Source: Kudoa neothunni (Eukaryota > Cnidaria). Taken from it: 64,000 bases of DNA. Positions 47,576-59,315 of the stretch are shown here, in pieces; position 1 is the first letter of the stretch, and every line of letters starts with the position of its first letter. A program made the position numbers and the translations under genes. The notes beneath the pieces are model-generated. The model did no database searches. It was not told the origin of the DNA and worked only from the letters and a program-made list of their open reading frames with translations. The stretch is taken from NCBI GenBank assembly GCA_964304625.1, contig OZ199839.1, positions 5,642,001 to 5,706,000 of the forward strand. Direction: 5' to 3'.

Positions 47576-49371
47576 AGTGGCTATTGCTATTGACACGCTA
47601 ACGTATAATACCTTGCCGGGTCTGTCTACTGATACGACAATGAATCTCTCCAAAATTACTAATAATTCAAGTCTGTAATTTTAAATATTGTTTTAACATA
47701 TTTTGATCTCCTAAAATATCTGTTTATGTTACAATATTTTTTGATTGGCTTATCCACTAATACTGGAAAAACTAAGGTTAGTTTCAAGAAAATTTGGAAT
47801 CCAATTAAATCACAATGGATCATATCATTCAGTAAAGCTCGACACTTTTACAATAATTTAACAAATAATCGACTAGAAGCTCTTAATTCAAAACTGAAGA
47901 GCATGATAAAAAAATTCTTTATACTTTTGAATTCAATCAGAATGGAAAAAATTTGCTATATAGTGGCCGAATTATCTAAGACATCCTATAGGAATATTGA
48001 AAAGGAGGTTGAAAAAAAGTATTGGGATCACTTAACTTCATTCTTCTGTAAACATGTAATTAATGAATTGAAAAAAATTAGATTGTGGATTAAATTATAT
48101 TTCAACCATCAATTTTTTTACATATAAGTTTTATCAATCTTATGAATTACCTTGCCAACACATTCTGATACAAAGATCAAAATCATTGTTACCATTGTTT
48201 GACCCATGTATATATATATATATATATATATATATCATCCCAGATGGAACAAAGAACATATATCAAATTTTGTTAAAACAAAAAATGACTAAACTTAAAA
48301 CGTCATCACAAATGGTATCGTTATAAAAAAAAACATGATATTATAACCACTTTTTCCAAACGTACGAAGTTGGCTAATGTATATTCCAATAAATTATCCA
48401 CGTTTTCTGCTGAATACTGCGGGGAATATTTCGATCACTGCATCAAATTTTTTAGTGTGTGAAAACATCGTTAAATTCATAATCACGCGGATTTAAAGAA
48501 ACTGATAGGTAGAACGTTTCTATTTTTGAAAACTAAGATTCAATTTAGAGTTTGGCACACTCTTAAAGTCAGATATTGATGGGTATGATAGTGATGTTGA
48601 CTTCATTGCACCAACTTCCTCAGATAAACATAAATTTTAGTTATGAGAAATAAAAATAAATTTGTTTAATTAGAAGGTAGTCTTGTAATTCCGCCAATAA
48701 ATGATACATCACCACCTGAACTGCCCCTATCCCGGGCATAACTGATGTCGAAAACAGAGAATCAATAAACCCTCCAGAAATAAAACGTGTATAACTTTGT
48801 GTGGCAAGTATTGCTACGTTTTTTGATCTTAAACTTCATTGTAAAGTTAAGGCTGTTGGGAGGCCTAAAAGTTATGGCTTGACAGCAATTAATAGACAAC
48901 GAAAAGGAAAGGCCTTCACTAAATTAAATAGACATTCTAATTATTTTAAATACATTAAAGTCGATTGTTAACTTTTAAATTGATTACGAGTGTTTGTTTT
49001 TATTTACTGCTAACTTTGCAACGTCAGAATTCAAATTTGCCGATATCATGACTTAAAATTAATCCGCTCATTTCTAATGTTGTAAAGAAGATATTCTTTC
49101 TAGTTTTACTTTAAGATATATATTATAGCTCCATGTAATAATATATTCAAAAATAAATAATTTATATCTTATTTATTAGTTGATTTTTGTGAAAATGTTG
49201 TTATTAAAACCCAAAATTAGATGAACAGCTTTTTTCAACAAATTCTATTATTTAATATAAAGCAATATATAAAATTACAGACTCAGACTATTAGTAATTT
49301 TGGAGATATTTATTGTTGTGTTAATAGAGAGTCCCGGAAAGGGATTGTACGCTAGTGTGTCAATAGCCACT
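47576..49371 (+). mobile_element. MULE-type transposon with long inverted ends
   Basis: About 115 bp at the left (AGTGGCTATTG..., GACACGCTAACGTA, CTCCAAAATTACTAATA, TCTGTAATTTTA) recur in reverse complement at 49267-49371, at roughly 80% identity by eye. Long inverted ends are typical of Mutator-like elements. Inside are the C-terminal pieces of a MULE/ZSWIM-type transposase. No 9-bp target duplication could be settled. A (TA)n run lies at 48211-48233. Confidence 0.7.
47726..48962 (+). pseudogene. MULE/ZSWIM-type transposase, C-terminal pieces
   Basis: The open frame 47726-48127 contains NLTNNRLEALNSKLKSMI, close to the conserved TNNRLE(S)LNxKLK block of ZSWIM1/3-like MULE transposases. About 700 bp downstream a second piece reads VGRPKSYGLTAINRQRKGK, the GRPKGxxLTAIG C-terminal motif, with a stop at about 48968. 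Between them the frame is interrupted. The N-terminal half, including the first catalytic Asp, is not present in this element. Confidence 0.65.
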
Positions 49372-49764
49372 TTCTGTGTATATAGATATAGATTATTATT
49401 TCTATTTATTTCATTTACTGCATATATATTATCATTAACTCTGAAGTTTTAATAAACCCTCACTTAAGTCGTAATAATCTCATCATTAGCTCCAATCTTA
49501 GAAATAATGATAATGGGTAGGATGCGTAGCTACATTTTACATTCTAAAACTATATTATATGATGGTTTTAATATAAAAATTGAGTTATATATTACATGTA
49601 TTGATAATAATATTTTTACAAAAAATCATTTACTACCTAACTACATTGAGACTTCATCCTAATATCTATATTATATAAAATGCTCAGGATAACTCTAACT
49701 CAAGTTCCTATAAAAAATTCACGTATTATGCAAAAAGGACTTTAATGCGAAAAAAATGAGAATT
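49372..49764. other. Intergenic
   Basis: AT-rich, no gene. It includes the 3' flank of the mucin-like gene. Confidence 0.5.
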
Positions 49765-51303
49765 TTAAATTTCACTCAAATGTTCAGTTTTCACTTTTTT
49801 GCATTTAATAAGTTTAACAATAATGAGGATCAATACAAATACTCCACAAAGTCCGCAAACAACAATCATGACTATGACACCCTTGGACAGAGATTTTGAT
49901 TGTGTTGTATCATCAGTTTTGGATTTTGTTGTATCATCAGTTTTGGATTGTGTTGTTTCATCAGTTTTGGATTTTGTTGTTTCATCAGTTTTGGATTGTG
50001 TTGTATCATCAGTTTTGGATTTTGTTGTATCATCAGTTTTGGATTGTGTTGTATCATCAGTTTTGGATTTTGTTGTTTCATCAGTTTTGGATTTTGTTAT
50101 ATCATCAGTTTTGGATTGTTTTGTACCATCAGTGTTGGATTGTGTTGTATCATCAGTTTTGGATTGTTTTGTACCATCAGTGTTGGATTGTGTTGTATCA
50201 TCAGTTTTGGATTTTGTTGTTTCATCAGTTTTGGATTTTGTTATATCATCAGTTTTGGATTGTTTTGTACCATCAGTGTTGGATTGTGTTGTATCATCAG
50301 TTTTGGATTGTTTTGTACCATCAGTGTTGGATTGTGTTGTATCATCAGTTTTGGATTTTGTTGTTTCATCAGTTTTGGATTTTGTTATATCATCAGTTTT
50401 GGATTGTTTTGTACCATCAGTGTTGGATTGTGTTGTATCATCAGCTTTGGATTGTGCTGTATCATCAGTTTTGGATTTTGTTATATCATCAGTTTTGGAT
50501 TGTGTTGTACCATCAGTGTTGGATTGTGTTGTATCATCAGTTTTGGATTGTGTTGTATCATCAGTTTTGGATTGTGTTGTATCATCAGTTTTGGATTGTG
50601 TTGTATCATCAGTTTTGGATTGTGCTGTATCATCAGTTTTGGATTTTGTTATATCATCAGTTTTGGATTGTGTTGTACCATCAGTTTTGGATTGTTTTGT
50701 ACCATCAGTTTTGGATTGTGTTGTATCATCAGTTTTGGATTTTGTCGGTTCATCAGGTTGGGATTTTGTTGTTTCATCAGTTTTGGATTGTTTTGTATCA
50801 TCAGTTTTGGATTGTGTTGTTTCATCAGGTTGGGATTTTGTTGGTTCATCAGGCTGGGATGTTGTTGTATCATCAGTTTTGGATTGTTTTGTACCATCAG
50901 TTTTGGATTGTTTTGTACCATCAGTTTTGGATTGTGTTGTATCATCAGTTTTGGATTTTGTCGGTTCATCAGGTTGGGATTTTGTTGTTTCATCAGTTTT
51001 GGATTGTTTTGTATCATCAGTTTTGGATTGTGTTGTTTCATCAGGTTGGGATTTTGTTGGTTCATCAAGCTGGGATGTTGTTGGTTCATCAGGCTGGGAT
51101 GTTGTTGGTTCATCGGGTTTTGTAATTTCCTGAATTGGGTTTATCCCTGTGTTACTTTCTCGTTGAGGCAAATTATTCGAAGAATCAAGATACTTAATTA
51201 GGTTTCCATCCTACTTATTTATTATTTACAGAATCTATCAGGATTATACTTCATTTTTTGCCAGCTGACAAGCCAAGAGAAGTATTACTACTGCCTGGAT
51301 CAT
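49765..51303 (-). CDS. Mucin-like single-pass membrane protein with about 50 octapeptide repeats
   Basis: The ATG at 51303 opens MIQAVVILLLACQLAKNE, a signal peptide. A 39-nt intron (GTATAA...AAGTAG) joins it in frame to DGNLIKYLDSSNNLPQRESN. The ectodomain is about 50 copies of an eight-residue unit (TTQSKTDD and variants such as TKSQPDEP and TKQSKTDG), encoded by a 24-bp tandem repeat at about 49890-51115. It is rich in Thr and Ser, so likely O-glycosylated. A membrane helix (VIVMIVVCGLCGVFVLILII) and a short basic tail (KLIKCKKVKTEHLSEI) end the protein. It probably forms part of a surface coat. No known family was recognised. Long open frames on the other strand are repeat shadows. Confidence 0.85.
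49890..51115. repeat. 24-bp coding minisatellite
   Basis: About 50 tandem units of 24 bp inside the mucin-like gene. Units fall into several types (Q versus K at one site, SKTDD versus SQPDEP) and blocks of several units are themselves repeated, for example around 50700-50850 and 50930-51060. This suggests expansion by unequal exchange. Confidence 0.95.
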
Positions 51304-51891
51304 TTTGAAGTGATTTAACTATTAATCGCTTGTTGATGGAAAGGTCAAAATATTAAGTGGTCACCCTATTTAACGTAGAAAGGGCATTATAATAAAACTT
51401 CTGTTTTTGAAACCCTGATTTCGAAAACATAGTCCCTCCATTCGAGATAATTTTTTGAAATTAAAACTATGGATTCTATGTAATGGTAAACATCAAATTT
51501 TGTTAGGTTTTCCTTAGATCTCTATCTACGTGACAACTTATAAATAATATCATCCACTTTACACGTATATGTGTAAGTCTAAGAGCATTTACAATATCTC
51601 TCTAAAGATAATCCTACAAAAAAAGTTTATATTTTAAATTATTAAAATTTATTACTTATTTTAATCAAGGTGAATCTAGTAATATAGGGCGGCTGGTGAG
51701 GATTACTTGCGTGATTTAGGAAGGAGGAATACGCTAAATATAGTTATTTATTTTAGACTGCTAATACTTGGAAGGATGCCGTGGGCTAATGATCCAACTT
51801 ATTAATTTATTATTTGTCGAAAAAGCTATATATACATTTAACAACAACTTTAGATTTATTACTTGTAAATTAAGTCTCCGATCATAGCATA
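51304..51891. other. Upstream region of the mucin-like gene
   Basis: AT-rich, no coding signal. It ends at the Helitron 3' terminus. Confidence 0.45.
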
Positions 51892-53241
51892 CTAGCCATA
51901 ATACCCGGTTATGCTCGGAGTATTGGGAGTATCTAATTCAGAGGAAAAATTGAAACAAAAATGTTTTTTTAATATAATGCACGCTTCAATATGTTAACAG
52001 CATAAACATCTACCGAAAATTTACTGCGCAAATAAACAGTCATAAACGAAACAACAAAATTTTACATAATAATGTAGGTAGTTATTATATTTAAGAAGAA
52101 ACAGATTAAACCTAATATAAATAAATTAAAAAAACTATAATATAAACAAATGAACCTAATGTCGTTTAAATCCCATCGTCATTATTTGATACATCCGTGG
52201 TTTTAAGAAACAAAGAAAAGCAAATAGAAATCGGCGTGTACGTGAGGCATTACAACGGAATACAACTATACTACAGCCAACGCATAAAGGGATATAGAAT
52301 CCTACATTGAATTCTCACTTGAAGTCTTTATAGGCTTGTTGAGCTGAATCATACCTATAACAATGTGATAGATTAAATTTTTAACATGAAATCCTATAAA
52401 CGCTTACTTAAGAAATTTCGGCACACGCAAAAATTTAAAAAATGCAGACAAAAATCTTCAAAATACTTTCACAAGCATATTTAAAAATATAACAGCATAA
52501 TAGAAAACCACTATTCAAATTAACGCGTTTATTTTATCAGGATTAGTTGTTACTTTAAGATTTGGGGTCAAGTTGGTCACGAAATTGGATCGTAGTAGCT
52601 TTAAGACGATGACGAACCGACATTTTATAAAATGTATTTCCTGGAAGATTAGCATATGCAAGCTTAGAATTGATCAGCAACATGTTTTCAGAACATGTAA
52701 GGATTTTTCAAACACCCAAAATATGTTTAACAGGAAAAATAGCTACGCCTACCATTTTAAGCCTGTTTCGGAAATCCACCCAACTTCTGATTCTATTACA
52801 ATGATAGATACTGACGGCATCTTTAAAAAGAAAATAGAGGTTGATATAACACTCCAAGTCACGATTAATGTTCCCCATAAAGTTAGATAGTAGCATGAAG
52901 TATTCGATATTTTTTGTGAAATTAACACAACGCACTTCAAACAGTAAACGAAGCGCATCAATCGCACAACCTATTGCTACATCCAAAAATAAATGTCGAG
53001 GATAAAGATTGTTAGTAGTTTCCCACTCCAAAAATTGGCAAACAAAAATGTTTCATGTAAAGTTTCTACTCTTACCGCTGATGATGATAGAATAAGGTTC
53101 CACATAACATTAGAGATATATTCCCAAAAATAAATCTGAGACATTGTTTCATATAAATAAATTTGAATGAAATTTATGTAAACACTGAATTTAAATAGGC
53201 GACTAAGATCCATAAAGATAAGAAAATGATAGCATAGTCAG

Positions 53242-56200
53242 TTACTGTAATACCTCCCTATAAACTATATTTTTGGTCAGACCATTTGGAGAAAAAGCGT
53301 ATAAATTGTGTTTGGAGCCTACCCTGGAGAGGTCGACATACAGCTGCCTATGAGAAAAACATTGTTCCTCTAAATTTAAACCAGCAACTTGGAAGGTTTG
53401 TCCTTGGGCCTTATTTATGGGTAATTGCAGTCTTCTAAAATTAAAGGTGGCATCTGGAGAAATTCTCGGAATATATACATCTCCCCCTCTGGCACAACCT
53501 GTTACGATAATGGTCTCAATAAGATGATGTTAAAGACTTTACCACTAATCGAGTGCCGTTACACAACTTTGGTAAATCCATATTTCGTAGAAATGTAATT
53601 GGAGTGCCTACCTTTCGGAGAATCCTATGCGAAGGAATCCCCGATAGCTCTAGAGTCTAGACTGTTGAGGGATTCAACAGGGAAATTGACATTGATTTTT
53701 TTTCCACAACGGTGTCATATGATTATACACTGTAGAGTCGCCTGGAATAAGATGGATCAATCTATCATTGATTTTTTACGGCTTGGTTTGTAGGAGTTAG
53801 GATAGTTTGTTCTAACAACCAATTTGAGTTTGAAAAGTTTGTTTTTATTTCTAGACAAACACGGTCTATCAATTCATCCATGGACGAAATCAAGTTTGCC
53901 ATGGAACATAGAGGAATACATCCATGGGGCTTAATGGTAAATTGATTTTCACCTATCCGTAGTATTTCTGAAGCGAATTGATTGGCTCCTTCATCGTTGC
54001 TGAGCTACACTCTCGTATTGGTGGTGAGATGGCGGATTTTAACGTTCGCCCATAAGGAGGAGAACTTCATGGAATATCTTATTTGGTCATATCTTGTACC
54101 TCTGGGTATTACGGGTAGAGTTTGATGAAGATCGCCAGGCAAAATCATTGCGATTCGGCCGAATGGTATGTTTATGTCTGTTAAATCCCTTATCATTCTA
54201 TCTAAAGCTTCGAAAACCATTCTGTTGGTCATTGTGCATTCATCCCATATGATGGAGGTGCATCTGGTCAACAATTGGGACAAATCTTCCCCTTGCTGAT
54301 TGCACATACGTCGGTTCCATCACCCTTAATCGCGAATGGCAACTTAAATGTATTATGGGCGGTCCTACCCACTGGTAATAATGTGGCTGCAATGCCGGGA
54401 GATTCAACAGCGAGTACAATTTTAGAATCTCTTCTTAATTCTGCCAATAAAGATGTCACAAATGTCTTATCTGTACCACCTGGTGCATCAAAAAAAAACG
54501 TTACAATTACGTATATTGTTATAAATGCTTCCCAACACTGTTTCAAATACAAATCTTTGGTCAGGCGTTAGTTTCAGCTTGTTTATTTCTACAAATTTGG
54601 ATAATTCTTCAGTGTTTTAGGCTAATTCTCTCTGGATTTCGTTTGGAAGAGGGGCGCCAAATGTTTTGTCTGAAGGGGGAAATCCATTGGAATTTAACAT
54701 TCCTCCACCTATTTGAATTAAAGTGTTGTCTGTGTCAATTAGGGGAATGTTAAAAATGTCAGAATTGAAAACCACGTTTAACATAAAACTGGCTCGTTGC
54801 AGTTGATACCGGTAATCTTCCGACGTCTCTTCCCTAAAAGTAACCACAGCTTACGAAGCTAGCGCATTTCTCAATTTCTGATCAATAGTGCGATTAATCC
54901 TCGCAGTTGACGTGGACTGTTTGTAAGAGCAGCTTCCCTTAATGTACATTCCCAGTAGTTGTCTTCCTCCACCAAACCACCTTTAATGCACACTTCAAGG
55001 TATATGGGGTATACCTGACCGTCAACCTTCCTAAGATCGTCAAAAGATTTAGGTCCTTATACACAATGGTGCAACATCCTCAAATAAAAATATTCTTGAT
55101 GTGCAGGATGAACACTATAAACTCTTCCTATTGTAGAGTCGAATCTTATGCATGGATGGCCTTCAACTGGGCATCCTCTTTTTCTCCTAAGCTAACTATT
55201 ATCATTCCATACGTAATAAGATGAGACTTGATGGTAGAGGAGACTATGAGCGAATTCGTTATTCTAGCATAACTTGAAAAAGCGGTTAATCTCGTGGCCC
55301 TTGGATCTTGTAATCGATTCAACCAAGTTTCGTTGGTGAAATAAATACGTTGATCGTTCACAAAATGGACGCTTAAATGCTCTATTATTGGAAAATGACT
55401 ATGAATATTGAAGCCGAAGAATCTCCAAAATCCTTCGCTACTGCTTATATAAAGACCAACCTGGTAATTTAAACTCTATCCAAACGATCTCTTTGATTAA
55501 CAGCAAATATGGCAGCATCAGAACCTTTGTTTACATACTTGCATACGAATGTAATGGACTTGACTAAATGGTAATAGTCTACATTAATATAAGCATCGGA
55601 AATCTCAGTCAACAAAGGGCAATAATGGGTTTACACCTGGGTCTGGTAATTCGCTCGATATGAATTCGTCGATATCATTGGAACGCAGTTTCTATTTCAT
55701 CCACACCAATATATGAGCGTGTGGCAGCCCCCATTTCTGCCACTCAATAATATACATATAACACTGAATTTCACCAAAAATCTTCAATTTATGAATTAAA
55801 TTCATCAAAACTTTTAACTTCAAGTTGAATACTCTGGACACTATGTCTAGTCTGTCTTTAGGTGCTTGAACAGGAAATAACTCTTCATTAATTTCGCTCC
55901 CAAATGGGTTACATGTGAATGTTAAAAATAGGTCCGACCCTCCAAAACATCGAACGTATGTAGTGACATCCTGTATCTTCACATTCATATAGCGTGGTGA
56001 ACCTACAAAAGTCGACGGAAAAATATACAACCGTCCCCGCCCATTTATTTCACCACCACTACGAATGCTATCAATTAAATTGATGTAAGATTCAGCACGA
56101 AGTTCATCTTGTTTGACTGATGAAACAAAGCCTCTGATTCCATCTTCGCAAATATATCTACAGCATATTGTTGAAATAATGTTCCAAACTGATAAAGCAT

Positions 56201-57010
56201 GTTAAAACTATTTTCCCTTACCATAAAATGAAAAAAATAAATATCCTTATATAAAACACTATTGTTTGTGTCGATGCGTGGAATATGAAAATGGTAACCA
56301 TCTTGACCATAGACATTAATTAGTGGATATTACAATGCATCATACGATCTGTGTGATCCGCTTATTTTTTGAAGTCTGTGGTCCTTACTGCTCAAAGCAA
56401 TATTCCTCCTACAATGCTATTCATTCGGCATTACGATGGCCATCTCATTGCATATTAGAGCGTTGTATCTTCTCTCATGTTCTCCCTGTGGACGCTCGTC
56501 GGCGTTTATAATTATATTTAAATCAGAGGGCGGTTACATTTCTATAGCATATTTAAAATTGGGGATACATGTTGGATCGATTGTGAGATTGCAAATAAAT
56601 GTCTTCTATGAAATATATTTGCAAGAATTTCGGTTGCTCATTTTTAGAAGGTAACAGAGATCCAATTCTATGACAAATTTGACCGTGAACCTTAAAAGTA
56701 GGCATGAATCCACCACTACTGATTACGTTCTCTCCAAATAATGTCATCTGGAAAGTGCAGTTGAATTTTCGGATATTTTGTAGGAAATGTCTTGAAATTT
56801 CGGATTCTTTGTAGAAAATGAAGAGGATCATGTAGCGTGTCCAAAATAACCTTACCGCCAGCACAACACATATCGCAAATTCGTTTATCCACTTCTTAGC
56901 AAGGCATTTTGGAAAAAATTTTCGATATTTCCCCATTTGTAATCTTTTCATTTCCGTAGTTGTAGCGGGGGTCTTAATACAAAGCGACCATATTTCAAGT
57001 ATCATCATAC
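53242..57010 (-). pseudogene. Helitron Rep-helicase (RepHel), several breaks
   Basis: In order on the minus strand: an N-terminal Helitron block (FKVHGQICHRIGSLLPS) near 56680; the Rep domain at 56030-55490 with LFLTFTCNPF and WGLPHAHILVWMK (the HUH histidines); and the tyrosine region ITFVCKYVNKGSD near 55540. A Pif1-type helicase follows at about 54550-53242, with VESPGIAATLLPVGRTAHN, IIWDECTM (Walker B), GDLHQTLPVI, PINKAQGQTF and QLYVDLSRVGS, ending at the stop at 53242. The Rep tyrosine site reads FVCKY where the family has YxxxY, so the first Tyr appears replaced by Phe. Frame changes and stops occur between several blocks, so the protein is not expected to be made. Confidence 0.88.
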
Positions 57011-57616
57011 ATATTTCGCTTTTTGTGACCTAATAAAACAGGAGTGTAGTAAGGTTCAGGTACAAATTTACCGTTAGATCATCTGTTGTGCTCATTTGTA
57101 GGTGACACTGCAGGATTCTGTTGAGTTGCCTCACGTACGCGTCGATTTGAGATATACATTGATTACGATTCTAAATCATACTCCCGCCATAATTTTGTTT
57201 CCACAACTCCCCTCTCTTGTATTTTCCTACTTCGTCGTAACGTTGAACGATTCGATGAATTGTGCATATTATATCGTCTATCTATATGAATAGTCTATTA
57301 GAAAGAGCGGTTGGGTGTGGGATGCCTTGGTGTGTATAATCAAAAATAAGAATAGCTCTGTATACAATTAGTGACGCGATCGAATGATAATGTTTACTTT
57401 CCTACAAACTTATTCACAAACAAATGTTTTGAGGGAGAAGAGAAGTTTCGAATGCTTAATATTAGAGTAGCTGATCTCAAATATCTATATTAATGTGATT
57501 GGGGGCGGATGTTTTAGACGAAATAATTAAGTGATAATTCAATTAATCGATTGACAACAAAATTATTGGATCATGAGATGAAAACGTTTTACAAACTTTC
57601 AATGTACTTTTTTTCA

Positions 57617-57651
57617 TATAATAATAATAATAATAAATAATAATAATAATA

Positions 57652-57684
<33 letters not shown>
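57617..57684. repeat. AAT trinucleotide microsatellite
   Basis: About 68 bp of AAT units with occasional AAAT interruptions, within the 5' region of the Helitron. Confidence 0.95.
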
Positions 57685-58016
57685 TTAAAAGTGTTTTTTT
57701 ATTGTGTAAATTCGTTTTCAATATAACATCTATATACAGATTTATCGTCCCTAACCTACGCCCCAAGTGGCTCTAACCCTCTCGGTCACCTGAAGGATGA
57801 TTTAGATGAAAACTTAAAACACTAAACGATACAACTAAAAGTTTTTCCACTCTTTTTATATTTTAGCCATCTCTATTCGAACACAAATCCAAATATTCCT
57901 AACAGATTAGACTTTAAACAGTCCCATAACTTTTTTGAAATTCACTGTTTCTTGGTACATACAATCTTGGGACAATTCCGAAGTTTGTATTATTTATATA
58001 TATATATATAAATAGA

Positions 58017-58564
58017 TAATGATTTTGTTGCAAAAATATAATGAGGTTAGTAAAAATAGGTAGAAAATTTGGTCTAGATTTAGAATTAGAGTTTAATATA
58101 ATTTTCTTCATCGGAATAAATTATTTATATTTGTTCCTATTCGGTAGTTTTTAATTCTCAAAGTAAAAACAGCACAGAATAGTCTTAAATCCAATAATAA
58201 ATATTCGCAATAATTTAAAACAACATCTCCTTCGTCTTAGCTTCATTTCTAGGTATTGGAAGCTCCAGTATTTTATACTAAAAAATTTTGATGATCGACA
58301 ACAAATACGGTTTCAATTTAATTATAATCCTCTCGGATCCGAAGTTTAATCAGCTCAAAATTTAAGCACGAATTTTTACGCATTTAACGTAACAATAAGA
58401 TCGTTTATATAATTTTTTCATAAACTTCACATTTTTCTAAATGCGCCTAAATATTTAAAATAAATGTTGTAGCTTTATATAAGAAAATAAATTTTTCTGG
58501 ACATGTGTACTTGTGCCCCCCACACACACATCTTTGAGCCTCTTCGAAATAAAAACTTTATATA
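58017..58564. other. Intergenic
   Basis: AT-rich spacer between the Helitron and the Tigger MITE. No coding signal. Confidence 0.5.
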
Positions 58565-59207
58565 CAGTCGAACCTGGATTATCCAGAATTCGAATATCCG
58601 GAAGAAATTTTAAATTTTATTTGTATTTTATTGACATTACGTGTCGATAAATGTTCGATTATCCCGAATCCGGAGGAACTATTTAATCACATTTCCGGGT
58701 AAAAGGAACACCCATCACCGTACGACATATACAATGTAACATATATACCAATGCAACATTTTAAACAAAAATATTCCTAGATTATTTATCAATAAATTTT
58801 TCTTATAAAACTTATGTCAAACATCCAATTCTTACATAAATTTGTATTATATCTGAACGTACACCTTTATGTATATTAAACGTACATTAATGACGAATTA
58901 TTTAAAAAACCGGCTTACTCCTCTGTAGACGTGTATAAACTGCCATAATTGTGTACTATTTTTCCTTTAAGTCTCCATATTCTTAATTAATAGATATATC
59001 AATGTTTTTAATTTAAACGGTAGAAATTAAAATATTTTATTTAATAAATAGTAAAAAATTGCTTATTAATCAAGCGAACAATCCTTTAAGTGGAAATTTT
59101 AAAAAAGCGCGCGTTCAAGATATTATTTATGTTCGATTAACCTGAATCTCGCTAATCGGAAAGAAAATCGCCGGTCCTAAATTTTCCGGATAATCGAGGT
59201 TTGACTG
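58565..59207. mobile_element. Tigger/pogo-type MITE with TA duplication
   Basis: Left end CAGTCGAACCTGGATTATCC; right end is the complement of CAGTCAAACCTCGATTATCC. TA flanks both sides (58563-58564 and 59208-59209). 643 bp, no transposase. Internal sub-repeats around TTCGATTATCC and TTCCGGATAATCG are typical of pogo/Tigger ends. A fragment lies in CRLS1 intron 2. Confidence 0.88.
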
Positions 59208-59315
59208 TATATACTGGATAAATGTCGTTATTGTTTTAATATGTAATGAGTGAAATAAATATTAAAAATCTCTGCTCGCTTGTGTAATAATAGGAAAGCA
59301 ATCTGACTTGCTTAA

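Larger units (their letters stand above)
51892..58016 (-). mobile_element. Full-length Helitron (family A), autonomous-type but broken
   Basis: Read on the minus strand, it begins TCTATTTATATATATATATA after A at 58016 and ends at 51892 with GGGTATTATGGCTAG before T. A 7-bp stem (AATACTC/GGGTATT) with an 11-base loop lies just before the CTAG. Its 6125 bp include a Rep-helicase gene. Both ends match the 322-bp element at 45243-45564. The 5' region holds an (AAT)n run at about 57617-57684. Short frames at 52573-53213 near the 3' end have no resemblance to known Helitron accessory proteins. Confidence 0.9.

Noticed and set aside
49890-51115. CRISPR-like tandem repeat pattern
   Set aside because: Units are contiguous 24-bp coding repeats without spacers, in a eukaryotic gene.
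49799-51201. Three plus-strand open frames of over 400 codons
   Set aside because: They are antisense shadows of the 24-bp repeat in the mucin-like gene. That gene has the signal peptide, intron and membrane helix on the minus strand.
52573-53031. Possible accessory gene near the Helitron 3' end
   Set aside because: Frames on both strands overlap and neither shows an OB-fold, RPA-like or other known Helitron accessory motif.
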